Positions 10,746 to 21,040 of a stretch of DNA of 64,000 bases are shown piece after piece. The translations under genes and the position numbers were made by a program. The first letter of the stretch is position 1; each line of letters begins with the position of its first letter. Below the pieces are notes generated by a model. The model searched no databases. It was not told the DNA's origin and was given only the letters and a program-made list of their open reading frames with translations. The DNA is from Leguminivora glycinivorella (lineage: Eukaryota; Arthropoda; Insecta; Lepidoptera; Tortricidae), in NCBI RefSeq assembly GCF_023078275.1, contig NC_062981.1, positions 21,258,846 through 21,322,845 on the forward strand. The letters are read 5' to 3'.

Positions 10746-10959
10746 TCTGTACCAGTTTAATTTTAATCTATTTTTAAGAAAATTTCCTACTAAAATGTAG
10801 ATTCTAGCGAAAAAACGTACCTAGGTTTTTCCAGTTGAACATTATTTTTAGCTGCAAACCACTATTTACGATTTAATCGATTTAAATAAAACTTGCCTAC
10901 TAAATTATCCATTTGCATATTGATCGTAGTGAAAACACGTACGAAAACGACGTACGTTT

Positions 10960-11232
10960 TTCTGTTTTACTTTTTAAAGGCACAGGTCACACGTTTTTCA
11001 TCAAATTTATATCGTACCGTTTTGGTTTTTTGGCTAATTGTTACCAATCTTGAGTATCACTTTTTTTGCGCCATAATGAAAAAGGCAGTTTTTTGATTGA
11101 CTCGAGCGTCTTTAAAAATAAAAATATCAAAACGTTCCAACACAGATAAGATTAATAATTAATAACAATCTGACTGGGAACAAATCAAATTATTTTATTG
11201 AATATTTTTTTGATTTGTTATTTAATAACCTA
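10960..11232 (+). repeat. Fragment of repeat R1 body
   Basis: Phrases around TTGTTACCAATCTTGAGTAT and ATATCAAAACG match 10060-10195. The CCCGAC repeat at 11237 interrupts the element. Confidence 0.55.
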
Positions 11233-11236
11233 ACAA

Positions 11237-11480
11237 TAAAATTAAAATTTTGAAAAAACTCCCGACCGCGACATAGTGGACCGATTTTCATGAAACATGG
11301 CTAAGAACACTCCCGACTAACTCAGCTTTCAGACAAAAAAACTAAATTTAAATCGGTTCATCCGTTCGGGAACTACGATGCCACAGACACACACACACAC
11401 ACAGACAGACAAACAGACAAATAGAAAGACAGACACGTCAAACTTATAACACCCTTTCGTTTTTGCGTCGGGGGTTAAAA
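11237..11480 (+). mobile_element. CTGT-microsatellite mobile repeat (AACCCCCGAC family)
   Basis: Starts AATTTTGAAAAAACTCCCGA and ends GTCGGGGGTTAAAAA. Inside are TTTTCATGAAACATGGCTAA, CGGTTCATCCGTTC and a short CAGA/ACAC tract. The ends share an inverted AAAACCCCCGAC. At least nine other copies or fragments occur here, with the tetranucleotide tract varying from a few to more than 60 units. Confidence 0.8.
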
Positions 11481-11514
11481 ATAGTCTTTCGCTATATCGT
11501 AATGCTGCAAATGG

Positions 11515-11597
11515 ATTCATATAGGAGGTGCAAGCACTAATTGTTGCCTTGGGCCTTGTCATTTTTTCTTTCGTGTATGATGTCTATTTCAATTTAT
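11515..11597 (+). repeat. Internally deleted SINE family B
   Basis: ATAGGAGGTGCAAGCACTAA joins directly to TTTTTCTTTCGTGTATGAT. In the full copy at 30279-30518 these phrases are about 180 bp apart with a tRNA-like region between them. Confidence 0.65.
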
Positions 11598-11705
11598 AGA
11601 ATAATCTGTGTTGAAAAAATCAGTCTACCTTCAAAAACCAGGGAGCAAATAGTCGAGAGCGTTGGTATGGAAATTGAACCGTCCTGTATCGTCTTAAAAA
11701 TATAA
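11598..11705 (+). repeat. Fragment of repeat R1 3' part
   Basis: AATAATCTGTGTTGAAAAAA, CAAATAGTCGAGAGCG and TGTATCGTCTTAA match 10200-10310. Confidence 0.6.
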
Positions 11706-12026
11706 TCGATTGTCGAATTAGCCCCGCTCCCCAGCTGCCAGCTTGCGGACCTGAGGTTGACTATGATAAGAGAAGCATCTTAGCAGGTTGCCTCAAGGGC
11801 CTACTCCAAAATCCTGCCAGATTTCCGTCCATAGTCCATAATAGTGCGTAATTTTATTTTCACGAATTTATCGGATTATGGGACGTAGTTCGAAAGCGCT
11901 CTATTTTTAACGTAGGTACCTATCGTCATATTCAGATAGAACGAATATTTTCTTTACCTATGTATTTACAAATTGTCAAATCTTTTGGGAATTACATAAA
12001 AGTCATAAAATTATTTATTTAATTAA
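11706..12026. other. Unassigned stretch
   Basis: No coding signal or window-internal repeat recognised. Confidence 0.25.
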
Positions 12027-12177
12027 ATTTTGAAAAAACCCCCGACCCCGACATAGTGGACCGATTTTCATGAAACATGGCTAAGAACACTCCCGACTAA
12101 CTCACTTTCAGACAAAAAAAATCAATCTAAATCGGTTCATCCGTTTGGGAGCTACGATGCCACAGACAGACACACAC

Positions 12178-12260
<83 letters not shown>

Positions 12261-12306
12261 CGTCAAACTTATAACACCCCTTCGTTTTTTGCGTCGGGGG
12301 TTAAAA
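12027..12306 (+). mobile_element. CTGT-microsatellite mobile repeat with expanded CAGA tract
   Basis: Same ends and inner phrases as the copy at 11237, with a CAGA tract of roughly 80 bp near 12178-12260. The open frame through the tract only repeats the tetranucleotide and is not a gene. Confidence 0.85.
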
Positions 12307-12700
12307 ATGTTATTATTTAAATCTACCCATCGATGTACCCATTGCGGAAATATAAATTAGAGAGGCACTCCATTGTCAATAAACCCTTAATTGCATGATT
12401 TTACTTTTTTTAACAATTTACAGATATATGACACCATGGTGGTATATATGCTGAGCACTGGAAAAATAATGAAAAAAATCTATCACCATTTTTTTAATAT
12501 GAAACAACGTAACTAAAAAAGATGATTTTTAATAGCATATTGAAAAATTCGAATATTGCTTAGTATTTTATCGTGAAAAACTGTACTAAATCTACTATTG
12601 ATTCAATTTTCGTGATGCTTGGAAAAAAATCCATCACCAAGTAAAGAAGGGTTAAATATAAACGACACGAAGTTTAATTCGAACACAACAGTTCACAATT
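12307..12700. other. AT-rich stretch with a loose repeat
   Basis: The phrase AAAAAAATCTATCACCA near 12472 and AAAAAAATCCATCACCA near 12625 suggest an old inverted or direct repeat. No gene is visible. Confidence 0.25.
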
Positions 12701-12704
12701 GCGA

Positions 12705-12932
12705 GCAGCGGTAACGCACCGCCAGTTTTGGCGGCGCGGCGACGCGCCGCAAAAATTCTGCGTTGCGGTGCCGCGCCGCGAGTTTTGGCGGTGCGTCGAC
12801 GCACCGCGAGTTCTTGCGTCACGGTGCCGCGCCGCAGATTTCCTGCCGCAAAAACTGGCGGCGCGGCAACGCAACGCAGAATTTTTGCGGTGCGTCGCCG
12901 CAACGCGCCCATGTGGCCAGGCCCTAAGGGTG
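12705..12932. mobile_element. CpG-rich MITE-like element (GGGCCTGGCCACATGGGCG family), copy 2
   Basis: Reverse complement of the copy at 4560-4795 over nearly its whole length, ending GCCCATGTGGCCAGGCCC. As there, long open frames in up to four frames are artefacts of stop-free GC-rich motifs. Confidence 0.75.
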
Positions 12933-12978
12933 AAACCGCTCCCTGCGCCTGGTTGTCCGGTGATATGGAACGGGGAAC

Positions 12979-13112
12979 ACAGCCGTGGCTTGCGTGGGCG
13001 ACGGCGATGCGACGCATACGAAATCAAACCTTATCGATATGGAAGTAGACAATGCGATGAGACGTGACGGCGACGGTCGCGCGACGGTCGCCCACGCAAG
13101 ACACGGCGTTAG
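12979..13112. mobile_element. Harbinger-like MITE (GCTTGCGTGGGCGACGG family), copy 1
   Basis: Left end GCCGTGGCTTGCGTGGGCGA, right end GTCGCCCACGCAAGACACGG, and a central CCTTATCGATATGGAAG. Copies at 20713-20868 and 59470-59600 show TTA or TAA flanks, as expected for PIF/Harbinger target duplications. Confidence 0.75.
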
Positions 13113-13261
13113 TTTGCACTTTGCAGTCCACGACTGTGCGGTTCTCCAGAATATTTGTGCCACGTACACGTAAACAAAATAAATAAACTGGTCTTTTTCC
13201 AATGTAATATACTTAATATCATTAAATTACTATACGTATATGTACCTACATTATAAAGAAA

Positions 13262-13312
13262 GAAATAAATAAATATTACAGGACATTCTTCCACAGATTG
13301 ACTGATTCTAGC
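13262..13312 (-). repeat. 3' terminal fragment of SINE family A
   Basis: Reverse complement of the AATCTGTGNAAGAATGTCCT end plus ATTTATTTATTT tail seen at 13905-13955. Confidence 0.55.
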
Positions 13313-13680
13313 TAAGCTATGATGCAGTTAAGAATGAAAGCTAAAAAAAATTAGATAAGAAATCCTCTCATTTACATATTTAGATTTTAGACTTTGCCAT
13401 CCCATATACTATATTAGGTGTATAAAAGGTATGAATACCTAAAAAACTTGTTTACCTATTTACGTAAAAAAAACTAGGTAAGTATAGAAGACGTAAACAA
13501 TTAAAAGAAGATTGTCCTAGACATTGTCATAATTGTAGGTCAAAGTCTACCTCTCTATCTCAGACCTTACCGCACTCAATAAAGGCAGTAAACCAGTAGG
13601 TAAGATACGTAACTTATCTAAGTATTCTCTGTTTAAAAACAAGTGAAACACAATTACGTATTTTTAAAACATTGATTGAT
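13313..13680. other. Unassigned AT-rich stretch
   Basis: Nothing recognised. Confidence 0.25.
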
Positions 13681-13686
13681 TTTTTT

Positions 13687-13955
13687 GACGACCGGTCTGG
13701 CGCAGTCGGTAGTGACCCTGCCTGCTATGCCGCGATCCCGGGTTCGAACCCCGGTAAGGGCATTTATTTGTGTGATGAGCACAGATATTTGTTCCTGAGT
13801 CATGGATGTTTTCTATGTATATAATATATATTATATATTTATATATTATATATATCGTTGCTGAGTACCCACAACACAAGCCTTCTTGAGCTTACCGTGG
13901 GCCTCAGTCAATCTGTGTAAGAATGTCCTACAATATTTATTTATTTATTTATTTA
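13687..13955 (+). mobile_element. tRNA-derived SINE family A, near-complete copy
   Basis: The head GACGACCGGTCTGGCGCAG reads as an A-box-like region, and GGTTCGAACCCC is a pol III B box. The body has TTTGTGTGATGAGCACAGAT and the tail is an ATTT repeat. Copies at 15607 and 19090 share the same first bases. The cloverleaf is degenerate, so this is not a functional tRNA gene. Confidence 0.85.
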
Positions 13956-14047
13956 TTTATTGTTATAGTCGAGTAAGGATGGTCTTAAGCGCTATTGGCG
14001 CTTAAGACCTTTATGGCGAAATTTGCAATAATTGGGTCTATAAAAAA

Positions 14048-14130
14048 ATATAGAGTCAGGGCGTTACAAATAGTGCGGAAGGAACGGCCTGATGTTTTAT
14101 CACTTATCGCGCGACCATGCTTGCCTGCCA
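14048..14130. repeat. Half of palindromic MITE (TGGTCGCGCGATAAATGAT family)
   Basis: GTTTTATCACTTATCGCGCGACCATGC matches the right arm of the element at 5205-5332 with small differences. The left arm is missing. Confidence 0.55.
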
Positions 14131-14520
14131 GTAGGCCTAGCACATGATGGCCGCGGGAGTATGTCGCCGCGAGATAGACTACCCGTCCTTATGTCATTAA
14201 TACAGTTAGAAGAAGACGTGGCATCTATCTCGCGGCGACATACTCCCGCGGCCATCATGTGCTAGGCCTACAGCAGGGTTATTATGTCGCCGCGAGATAA
14301 ACTAACCGTCCTTATGTCATTAATACAGTTAGAAGAAGACGTGCCATCTATCTCGCGGCAATCATGTGCTAGGCCTGCAGTAGGCCTAGCACATGATGGC
14401 CGCGGGAGTATGTCGCCGCGAGATAGACTACCCGTCCTTATGTCATTAATACAGTTAGAAGAAGACGTGGCATCTATCTCGCGGCGACATACTCCCGCGG
14501 CCATCATGTGCTAGGCCTAC
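14131..14520. mobile_element. Three tandem palindromic MITE units, outer two identical
   Basis: Unit 1 (14131-14271) and unit 3 (14380-14520) are identical over all 141 bases. Each has perfect 47-bp inverted arms beginning GTAGGCCTAGCACATGATGG around a 47-bp loop. The middle unit (14272-14379) has the same loop with a few substitutions and shortened arms. Open frames through the arms are artefacts. Confidence 0.9.
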
Positions 14521-15010
14521 TGGTCACACAATTTCACGAGAATTGGTTGAGTATTACGACCTGTAGAGGAGAACATACGCTTTATCATGATGTCGGTCCA
14601 AATATTTTTTTCCACTTTCGTCCTCTATCTCAACTTGTCTTTTTAGTTGTCTGTCAAGCATGTCCAACTAGAAGTAATATCCTTTGTTGTACGTAGGTAT
14701 GATTTCAAGATAGAAGACCCAGAGCAGGTATAAATGTCAAAATTAACAAACTCACATACACCTTAGCTCTGTTTTGAAAAAACTTAATTATTTTAAAAGC
14801 ACTTGAACGTAGAAAAATATACAACTGCCAAAAATAAAATACAAAAACCTGGCGCTTTTTAAGGAATTTAACTGCAAATAAAAACTTAAATTTGCTATCT
14901 CAAAATTTTTGCGTTGTAAAACAAGCCCAAGCCAAAATTTTACTAATTAATAACTATTAGGTACAGTTTTCACAAACTTCAAGCTGCACTGAATTATGTT
15001 CCACTACGTA
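14521..15010. other. Unassigned AT-rich stretch
   Basis: A 62-codon frame beginning inside the MITE trio has no features. No repeat match. Confidence 0.25.
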
Positions 15011-15017
15011 ATTAGTC

Positions 15018-15266
15018 TTAAGCCTCCGCCACACATAAAGCGTTTTGATAGCGTAGCGTCAGCGAGGCGTAATGATAGCGGTGCGCCGACGGAACACTGG
15101 CGTTCCGCTCGCAATCCGCGCGCATTCCGCTCGCAATCCGCGCTCGTTAGTTCTCGCCGGCGTCCGCTGGGCGCAACGCCAGCGTTCGTCCGGCGCACCG
15201 CTATCGTTGCGCTCCGCTGACGCTCCGCTCCGCTATCAAAACGCGCATGTGTGACCGAGCTTTTAA
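15018..15266. mobile_element. TTAA-flanked CpG-rich MITE (CTCCGCCACAC family), copy 1
   Basis: Flanked by TTAA on both sides. Ends are GCCTCCGCCACAC and GTGTGACCGAGC, with inner arms CGTTTTGATAGCG and CGCTATCAAAACG. The interior holds CATTCCGCTCGCAATCCGCG and inverted GGTGCGCC motifs. A TTAA duplication is what piggyBac-type transposases produce, so a piggyBac-like source is inferred. Copies at 17211, 26571 and 39341. Confidence 0.8.
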
Positions 15267-15600
15267 TGAGATGAACTAATTATTATGCGATGTATCTTCA
15301 ATTAATATTAATGGCTATATCAAACGTTGGATACAATCTGCTTCAACGGATTATACCATTAATCAATTATTATAGTGTAATCTGGGATCTTGTTAAATCA
15401 ATGATATGTCACTATAAGCTATGTTGCTATTTATATACTTGTATAAATATATAATATGTATTTGTATAACGATATAAGATCACTATGTTAACAGTAGGTT
15501 ATCTAAATAGTAGATTGTGTAACAAGGGAGCAAAATAAGACGACCGTTTTTTTTTAAAAAGAAATAAAGCTATGTATTAAATCAGAGATAACAATGTAAT
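15267..15600. other. Unassigned AT-rich stretch
   Basis: Nothing recognised. Confidence 0.25.
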
Positions 15601-15606
15601 TCAATT

Positions 15607-15860
15607 GACGACCGGTCTGGCGTAGTTGGTAGTGACCCTGCCTGCTAAACCGCGGTCCCGGGTTCGAATCCCCGGTCCAGGGCATTTATTTGTGTGATGA
15701 GCAGATATTTGTTCCTGAGTCATGGATGTTTTCTATGTATATAAGTATGTATTTATCTATATAAGTATGTATATCGTCGCCTAGCACCCATAGCTTTGCT
15801 TAGTTTGGAGCTAGGTTGATCTGTGTAAGGTGTCCCCCTATATTTATTTATTGATTTATG
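15607..15860 (+). mobile_element. tRNA-derived SINE family A, near-complete copy
   Basis: Same head and B box (GGTTCGAATCC) as at 13687. The 3' body is of the subtype ending GTGTAAGGTGTCCCCCTAT, like the fragments at 1893 and 23715. Confidence 0.85.
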
Positions 15861-15937
15861 TTATATTTTAAGATATTTACGGCGAGGGAGTATATTGAAT
15901 CCTGAACAAAGGGTTCCATAATTGGATTGGATGAAAG

Positions 15938-15941
<4 letters not shown>

Positions 15942-16005
<64 letters not shown>
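15942..16005. repeat. (GA)n microsatellite
   Basis: About 31 perfect GA dinucleotides. The minus-strand frame across it is a run of Ser-Leu and not a gene. Confidence 0.95.
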
Positions 16006-16008
<3 letters not shown>

Positions 16009-16434
16009 AATATACAAAAATGTTTCCTTCAACATAAAAAGGTGACCTCAGGTCCCTCATAGCACGGAGGAAAAGCGCCGCTTTGCTCCCTCATAATAGG
16101 GTGAATAAATGTACCCTTTCCGAATAGGTATGGTTAGAACTAAACTAATATTATTAAGCTAAGCGACCTTTTGTGACAAAGAAGGACTTTTTCTGGGAAC
16201 AGACACATTTATTTTCCTAAAAACACATCTATCTTCATTGACTATACAGATGTCAGTATCTATAAGTAAAACCACATTGCGTCAATCATAAAAGGAAATT
16301 ACAAAAACCATGCACTTGAGATGAATGCAGCTCTGTCCGTCAGTCTGTCTGCTCGGGAACCGGCGAAAGTGCTAGATATCCGGGAGTTCAAGTGCTTGGG
16401 ATTAGATGTCTAGAGCTTTTCTAATGATACATTC
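16006..16434. other. Unassigned stretch
   Basis: No coding or repeat match. Confidence 0.25.
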
Positions 16435-16684
16435 CTATTCATACTAATATTATATATTATAGGTAATTCTGTGTGTCTCTTTGTTTGTACGTCTTTCACT
16501 GCAAAACGGAGCGACGAATTGACGTGATGTTTTAAGTGAAGATAGTTGAAGGGATAGAGAGTGACACAGTCTACTTATTGTCTCTTTCTAACCCCCCCTC
16601 CACTTCCCTAAAATGGGAAGTCTGTATGGAGCATTCTGCAATTTTTCAATTTAACACGAGCGAAGCTAGGTGCAAAAGCTAGTC
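16435..16684 (+). repeat. RTE-like 3' end / SINE-like repeat (GCCGCGGGC family)
   Basis: Contains CATACTAATATTATA, GTCTTTCACTGCAAAACGGA, GACGAATTGACGTGAT and a degenerated end GCGAAGCTAGGTGCAAAAGC. About 60 extra bases near the 3' end distinguish it from other copies. Confidence 0.6.
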
Positions 16685-17205
16685 ACTTGATATAATATTA
16701 TCATTAACTAAAGTATGCTTTTACAGGTGACTGTCCTCTTGGCCTTCTAAATCGGAGCGTGATATCATTTCTATTCGTGCGTGATTTCAATCACTTAATA
16801 ATAGTTTTAGACAAGTAACTGTTCGCGAGGCAAATGGCAATTACTCTGTAAGTAGGTGATATAAGACTAAAACAGATACTTATGTTACTGAGCATTCGTA
16901 GACCTAAATATAATAACACTACGGTTTACTATTGATCAGTTAACAGAGAAAATGTTTGAATAATCTACCGCAACTTCTAACAGCGCTCAAACTTGTTTTT
17001 TTTTATGTTTTATTGGTACTATCTCGTTTTTATCACCACCCACCAAATTAAAGCTCATTCCCGCTTAGTCGGGCAAAAAAATAAAAGGGCAACGCACTAG
17101 TTTCGCGTCTTTCTTTCCTATCATTTAAATATTGAGGGCTTACCGCGAAACACGTTCGACGTGTTGTCCCTCTATCACGTTTGTAAATTCGTTCGTGTAA
17201 CAAAG
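16685..17205. other. Unassigned AT-rich stretch
   Basis: Nothing recognised. Confidence 0.25.
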
Positions 17206-17210
17206 AAGGC

Positions 17211-17465
17211 TTAAAGCCTCCGCCACACATATGATAGCGTGGCGTTAGAGGAGCGCAATGATAGCGGTGCGACGGACGAACGCTGGCGTTCCGCTCGCAA
17301 TCCGCGCGCATTCCGCTCGCAATCCGCGTTCGTTAGTTCCCGCCGGCGTCCGCTGGGCGCAACGCCAGGCAGCGTTCGTTCACTTCGTTCGGCGCACCGC
17401 TATCATTGCGCTCCGCTAACGCTCCGCCTACGCTCTCAAAACGCTCATGTGTGGCCTAGCTTTAA
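17211..17465. mobile_element. TTAA-flanked CpG-rich MITE, copy 2
   Basis: TTAA at 17211-17214 and 17462-17465. Ends AGCCTCCGCCACACAT and CATGTGTGGCCTAGCT. Same interior order as at 15018, with a small insertion near 17370. Confidence 0.8.
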
Positions 17466-17804
17466 GAATTCGTGTTAGGCTCTTTATGTCTCGATCTTTG
17501 ATGAAAAACAAATGTGTGTCATTAGATTCCCGGTTGAGATTATTATAATTTCAATAAATGTTAAAAGTTGTGATCGCGACATTTGATCTAATGAACCGCA
17601 TAAAAAAAAGTTCTTGAAAACATCTAGAAACTTCCACAGCCACAGCGCTAGATTTTTTTTCTTAAACCGAAAGAAAGGTAGGTAGTTACAATAAATTCTA
17701 GGGCCTTTCAAAGTTGACGTCGTGCCTATGGCAAGCGGTACTATGACAAAAATTGTTTGATACCGTATAAAACAATTATTTGTAATCTGTTATCTTTGTG
17801 GTGC

Positions 17805-17988
17805 AATCCATAGGTACTAATGTTATAAATGGGAAAGTGTGTGTGTCTGTTTGTTTGTCCGTCTTTCACGGCAAAAAGGACCGACGAATTGACGTGATTT
17901 TTTAAGTGGAGATAGTTGAAGGGATGGAGTGACATAGGGTACTTTTTGTCTCTTTCTAACGCGAGTGAAGCCGCGGGCAAATGCTAGT
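17805..17988 (+). repeat. RTE-like 3' end / SINE-like repeat (GCCGCGGGC family)
   Basis: ATGTTATAAATGGGAAAGTG through CTAACGCGAGTGAAGCCGCG to GCTAGT. Closest in length to the copy at 24072. Confidence 0.65.
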
Positions 17989-18394
17989 AAAGAATATTTA
18001 CTTACTTACTTACTTACAATAAAATTCTTCTAAGAATAATCTCTAAGTACCTATTATAGGTACTAGCGATTTCATCATACATGGGTCAAAATCTCACTCA
18101 TATTTACATCGTCTGATCTCAATTTTATCAAGATGGTATTCCGCTATGCCCTTTCCAAACACGATGATGAAATGGTTACATTCTGTGTCCACACTGTTAG
18201 ACCTTAAGTTTTGTGCAACAGAGTTCAAAGCGTGTATGTTAAACAAGGTACATATTTGCCCACAGTCCTCAACTCTCAATCATAATCATGGACTGTACGC
18301 AGTTCCATTATTAGACAGGCTTAGTTTATTTCCATCGCTTATAGAACATTTGCCTCTTTAAAACCTGTATAAGGCTATGTTTCTACCAAAGACA
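17989..18394. other. Unassigned stretch
   Basis: Short frames of about 60-70 codons exist on both strands without features. Confidence 0.25.
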
Positions 18395-18482
18395 TTTTCT
18401 CTTCGTCGGCAACGCGCATATTGCCGACTTATCAGGCGGACCGTATGCCTGTTTGCCACCGACGTGGTATTTAAAAAAAGGG
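18395..18482 (+). repeat. 3' fragment of repeat X
   Basis: GGCAACGCGCAT and ATCAGGCGGACCGTATGC plus TTTGCCACCGACGTGGTAT match the end of the repeat at 62062-62530. Confidence 0.65.
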
Positions 18483-18505
18483 ACGTGTTTTTTACATATC
18501 TAATA

Positions 18506-18640
18506 GAATAAAATAGGATAAACATTTATTTGTGAACACAGGCAAGACAAAATACACATAATAACAACAAAACAGAAAGTAATGAAGTACCACGAAATGG
18601 CCTCATCTCAGCGTGTTGCTGGTGACAGTGGTGACTTCCA
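18506..18640 (-). pseudogene. Probable LINE 3' UTR fragment
   Basis: In minus orientation it ends TGTGTTCACAAATAAATGTT, resembling a non-LTR element tail with an AATAAA signal. No coding part remains. Confidence 0.3.
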
Positions 18641-18644
18641 GTGC

Positions 18645-18677
<33 letters not shown>

Positions 18678-18712
18678 GTGTGTGTCTGTCTGTGGCATCG
18701 TAGCTCTCGCAG
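18641..18712 (-). repeat. Fragment of CTGT-microsatellite mobile repeat
   Basis: A CTGT tract followed by GTCTGTGGCATCGTAGCTC, as in the complete minus-strand copies. Both outer ends are missing. Confidence 0.7.
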
Positions 18713-19089
18713 TCGCTTTGGAGCATGTCTTCCTCTTCCTCACCTCTCTACCGCCCGTCATCTCGAAAAGCGAGTGGCTACTACGACTTACAAGTAATAA
18801 GTTAAGAATAACATAAGGTCATTGACTCTCTGTTTTGCACACACCAAACGGACCGCGGCGAAGTCGAATGTCGTCAGATATGTTTGCATTTTGAACCTTT
18901 CTCCCTTGTAGTAAGAGGATAAATGTGTTACGTAGTCAAGAGCTATTAAAAATGGTATAATAGTTTAGAGTTAAGACGTTTTAGAGCATTATTATGACCG
19001 CTTAAGCTGTGTTTACTCACTTGTTATTGAGACGAAATTTTTGTATAATTATATTATTGATGTCATTGTCAAGCGTAATGTAATTTTTT

Positions 19090-19235
19090 GACGACCGGTC
19101 TGGCCTAGCGCGTAGTGACCCTGCCTGCTACGCCGCGGTCCCGGGTTCGAATCCCGGTAAGGGCATTTATTTATGTGATGAGCACAGATATTTGTTTTTG
19201 GGTCACGGATGTTTTCTATGTATTTGTATATTGTA
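19090..19235 (+). mobile_element. tRNA-derived SINE family A, 3'-truncated
   Basis: The head GACGACCGGTCTGGCCTAG and B box GGTTCGAATCC are well preserved. The body stops after TTTTCTATGTATTTG, where the reverse-transcriptase remnant begins. Confidence 0.8.
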
Positions 19236-19239
19236 TTTA

Positions 19240-19680
19240 TTTTGCTGGACACTGACCCTTAAAGAAGAAAATAAGTTACTGGTGGCAGACAGGAAAGTGC
19301 TAAGAAAGATCTTGGGTCCTGTCAGGAGAGCGGATGGTAGTTTAAGGCTCCTCAAAAATGCCGAAATTGTAAAGACCTTGTGGCTGCACCTAACATCATC
19401 GGCGAGACTAAGGCCCATCGTCTCCGTGGGCTCGGCCACGTTTCAAGAATGGAGGATGATCGTGGCGCGAAAAGGGCATACCTAGGTCTCTCTGTAGGAC
19501 GGAGGCCAAGTGGACGGCCTAGATATCGTTGGGGTGATGCCGTTGAAGCGGATCTGCACGATTTCCATGCTTACAACTGGAGGGACGTCGCTAAGGATCG
19601 GGATGATTGGCGTACACTCGTGTCGGAGGCCAAGACTAATTTTGGATCGCTGCGCCAATAAGTAGTAGTAGTATTTATTT
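19240..19680 (+). pseudogene. C-terminal remnant of a LINE reverse-transcriptase ORF
   Basis: The C-terminal end of a non-LTR ORF2 split over two frames. The first frame reads LLVADRKVLRKILGPV. The second, from about 19380, reads RGLGHVSRMEDDR, then SGRPRYRWGDAV, and finishes WRTLVSEAKTNFGSLRQ before a stop. These phrases are typical of the region after the palm and thumb in RTE-like and related elements. At least one frameshift lies near 19380-19400. The remnant is 5' truncated, ends in a short TAG repeat tail, and directly follows a truncated SINE. Confidence 0.75.
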
Positions 19681-19689
19681 TGCTACAAC

Positions 19690-20070
19690 GAAGACCGTCT
19701 AACATCTTGTATTTTATCTGGTCACGACAAAACAACCAATCTAACCTGCCTAGCTATAATTATACAGTTTATTTTCGACCGTGATCTAACTCTCATTAGT
19801 ATAAATAAAGCTTGATGGATGGGGTGGTCTTTTCAAGTGTCACGTCACTTTACACTTTTACACCAACGAAAACAGGACACGGTGTATGAGATTTATGTTA
19901 CAAATTGATCGGTTTTTGTTGCGTTTGTTTGTAAGCTTTGTTTACGAGTGATAGAGGTTGATGCGTCATTTTATTGTGGCTAATTTGTTTATAAATTGAT
20001 GATTAATGAGAAAGCATCGTAAATGACAAATATATTGAAACCTTTGTTATAAGCAAGGATTATTTATATA
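19690..20070. other. Unassigned stretch
   Basis: No coding or repeat match. Confidence 0.25.
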
Positions 20071-20071
20071 G

Positions 20072-20258
20072 GACTAGCTTTTGTCCGCGGCTTCGCTCGC
20101 GTTAGAAAGAGACAAAAATAACCTAATGTCATACTCCATTGCTTCAACTATCTCCACTTAAAAAATCACGTCACGTCAATTCGTCGCTCCGTTTTGCCGT
20201 CAAAGACGGACAAATAAACAGACACACACACTTTACCATTTATAATATTAGTATGGAT
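20072..20258 (-). repeat. RTE-like 3' end / SINE-like repeat (GCCGCGGGC family)
   Basis: The plus strand reads CTAGCTTTTGTCCGCGGCTT through TAACGCGAGC complements to CCATTTATAATATTAGTATG, the reverse of the copies at 17805 and 24072. Confidence 0.65.
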
Positions 20259-20259
20259 T

Positions 20260-20710
20260 TACATACTTCATACTATTTTATTTTTGTTTGTTAGAATCGT
20301 ACCTTGATTTTTAGCGCCACCTATTAAACACTATCATAACTACACTGATGATAGCTACATTTTTTTTTTTCAAAATGTGTATTGACTTGATATCATGATT
20401 TAAATATAAAGAAATGTGTCATGTGTTCTTATAAAAAATAAAAACACGCAAAAATATTTGGGGAAAATATGATTTTGGCCACTATCAGGCTGCGAAACAG
20501 CGCCATCTAGTTTTAAGCCTAAAAGGCCCATACATTTCAGGGGTACGCTTTTTTGTATGGGCTTTGTCAGTCCAGTATTAAACCGTTCTTGTTGTGTGAG
20601 AATTTATAAATCTGATATAAGAGTCTTTGATGTTCACTATACCTTATTCCACTAAATTGCTATAGATTGATTGATAATGATGATGATTATTGTCACAAAT
20701 ACACGTAAAC
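20260..20710. other. Unassigned stretch
   Basis: Contains GCGCCACCTA and GCGCCATCTAG phrases of the kind found in lepidopteran repeats, but no full family copy was delimited. Confidence 0.25.
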
Positions 20711-20712
20711 TT

Positions 20713-20868
20713 ACGCCGTGGCTTGCGTGGGCGACGGTCGCGCGATGGTCGCGCGACGGCGATGCGACGCATACGAAATCAAACCTTATCGATATGGAAG
20801 CATGAGACGCAACGGCGATGGTCGCGCGACGGTCGCGCGACCGTCGCCCACGCAAGACACGGCGTTAT
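20713..20868. mobile_element. Harbinger-like MITE (GCTTGCGTGGGCGACGG family), copy 2
   Basis: TTA, then CGCCGTGGCTTGCGTGGGCG, ending CGCCCACGCAAGACACGGCG, then TTA. This copy has expanded GGTCGCGCGAC motifs in both arms compared with copies 1 and 3. Confidence 0.8.
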
Positions 20869-20983
20869 GGACATGTCAAGCGCTTGACTTCATTAGGTAC
20901 ATATAATACAGACAGAGTGAGGGCAGCATCAATCGAGAGTTTTAGTTTAAAGTTACGAGCAAATTGTAATTTATCCTTATTAA

Positions 20984-21040
20984 CCCGCGTCGCAAAAACG
21001 ACGGGCTGTTATAATATAAGTTTGACGTGTCTGTCTGTCT
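20984..21040 (-). repeat. CTGT-microsatellite mobile repeat, part 1 (interrupted)
   Basis: TTAACCCGCGTCGCAAAAAC through AGTTTGACGTGTCTGTCTG. The copy is broken inside its CTGT tract by the LINE 3' end at 21041-21441 and resumes at 21442. Confidence 0.75.

Noticed and set aside
13687..13765. Possible tRNA genes at 13687, 15607, 19090, 30388, 34018 and 63335
   Set aside because: B boxes are good, but the cloverleaf pairing is poor and each is fused to the same non-tRNA body and tail, so they are SINE heads.
14268..14514. Overlapping 76-79 codon frames on both strands
   Set aside because: They are the two readings of the palindromic MITE arms.
15848..16060. Minus frame of 70 codons with a Ser-Leu run
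   Set aside because: Produced by the (GA)n microsatellite.
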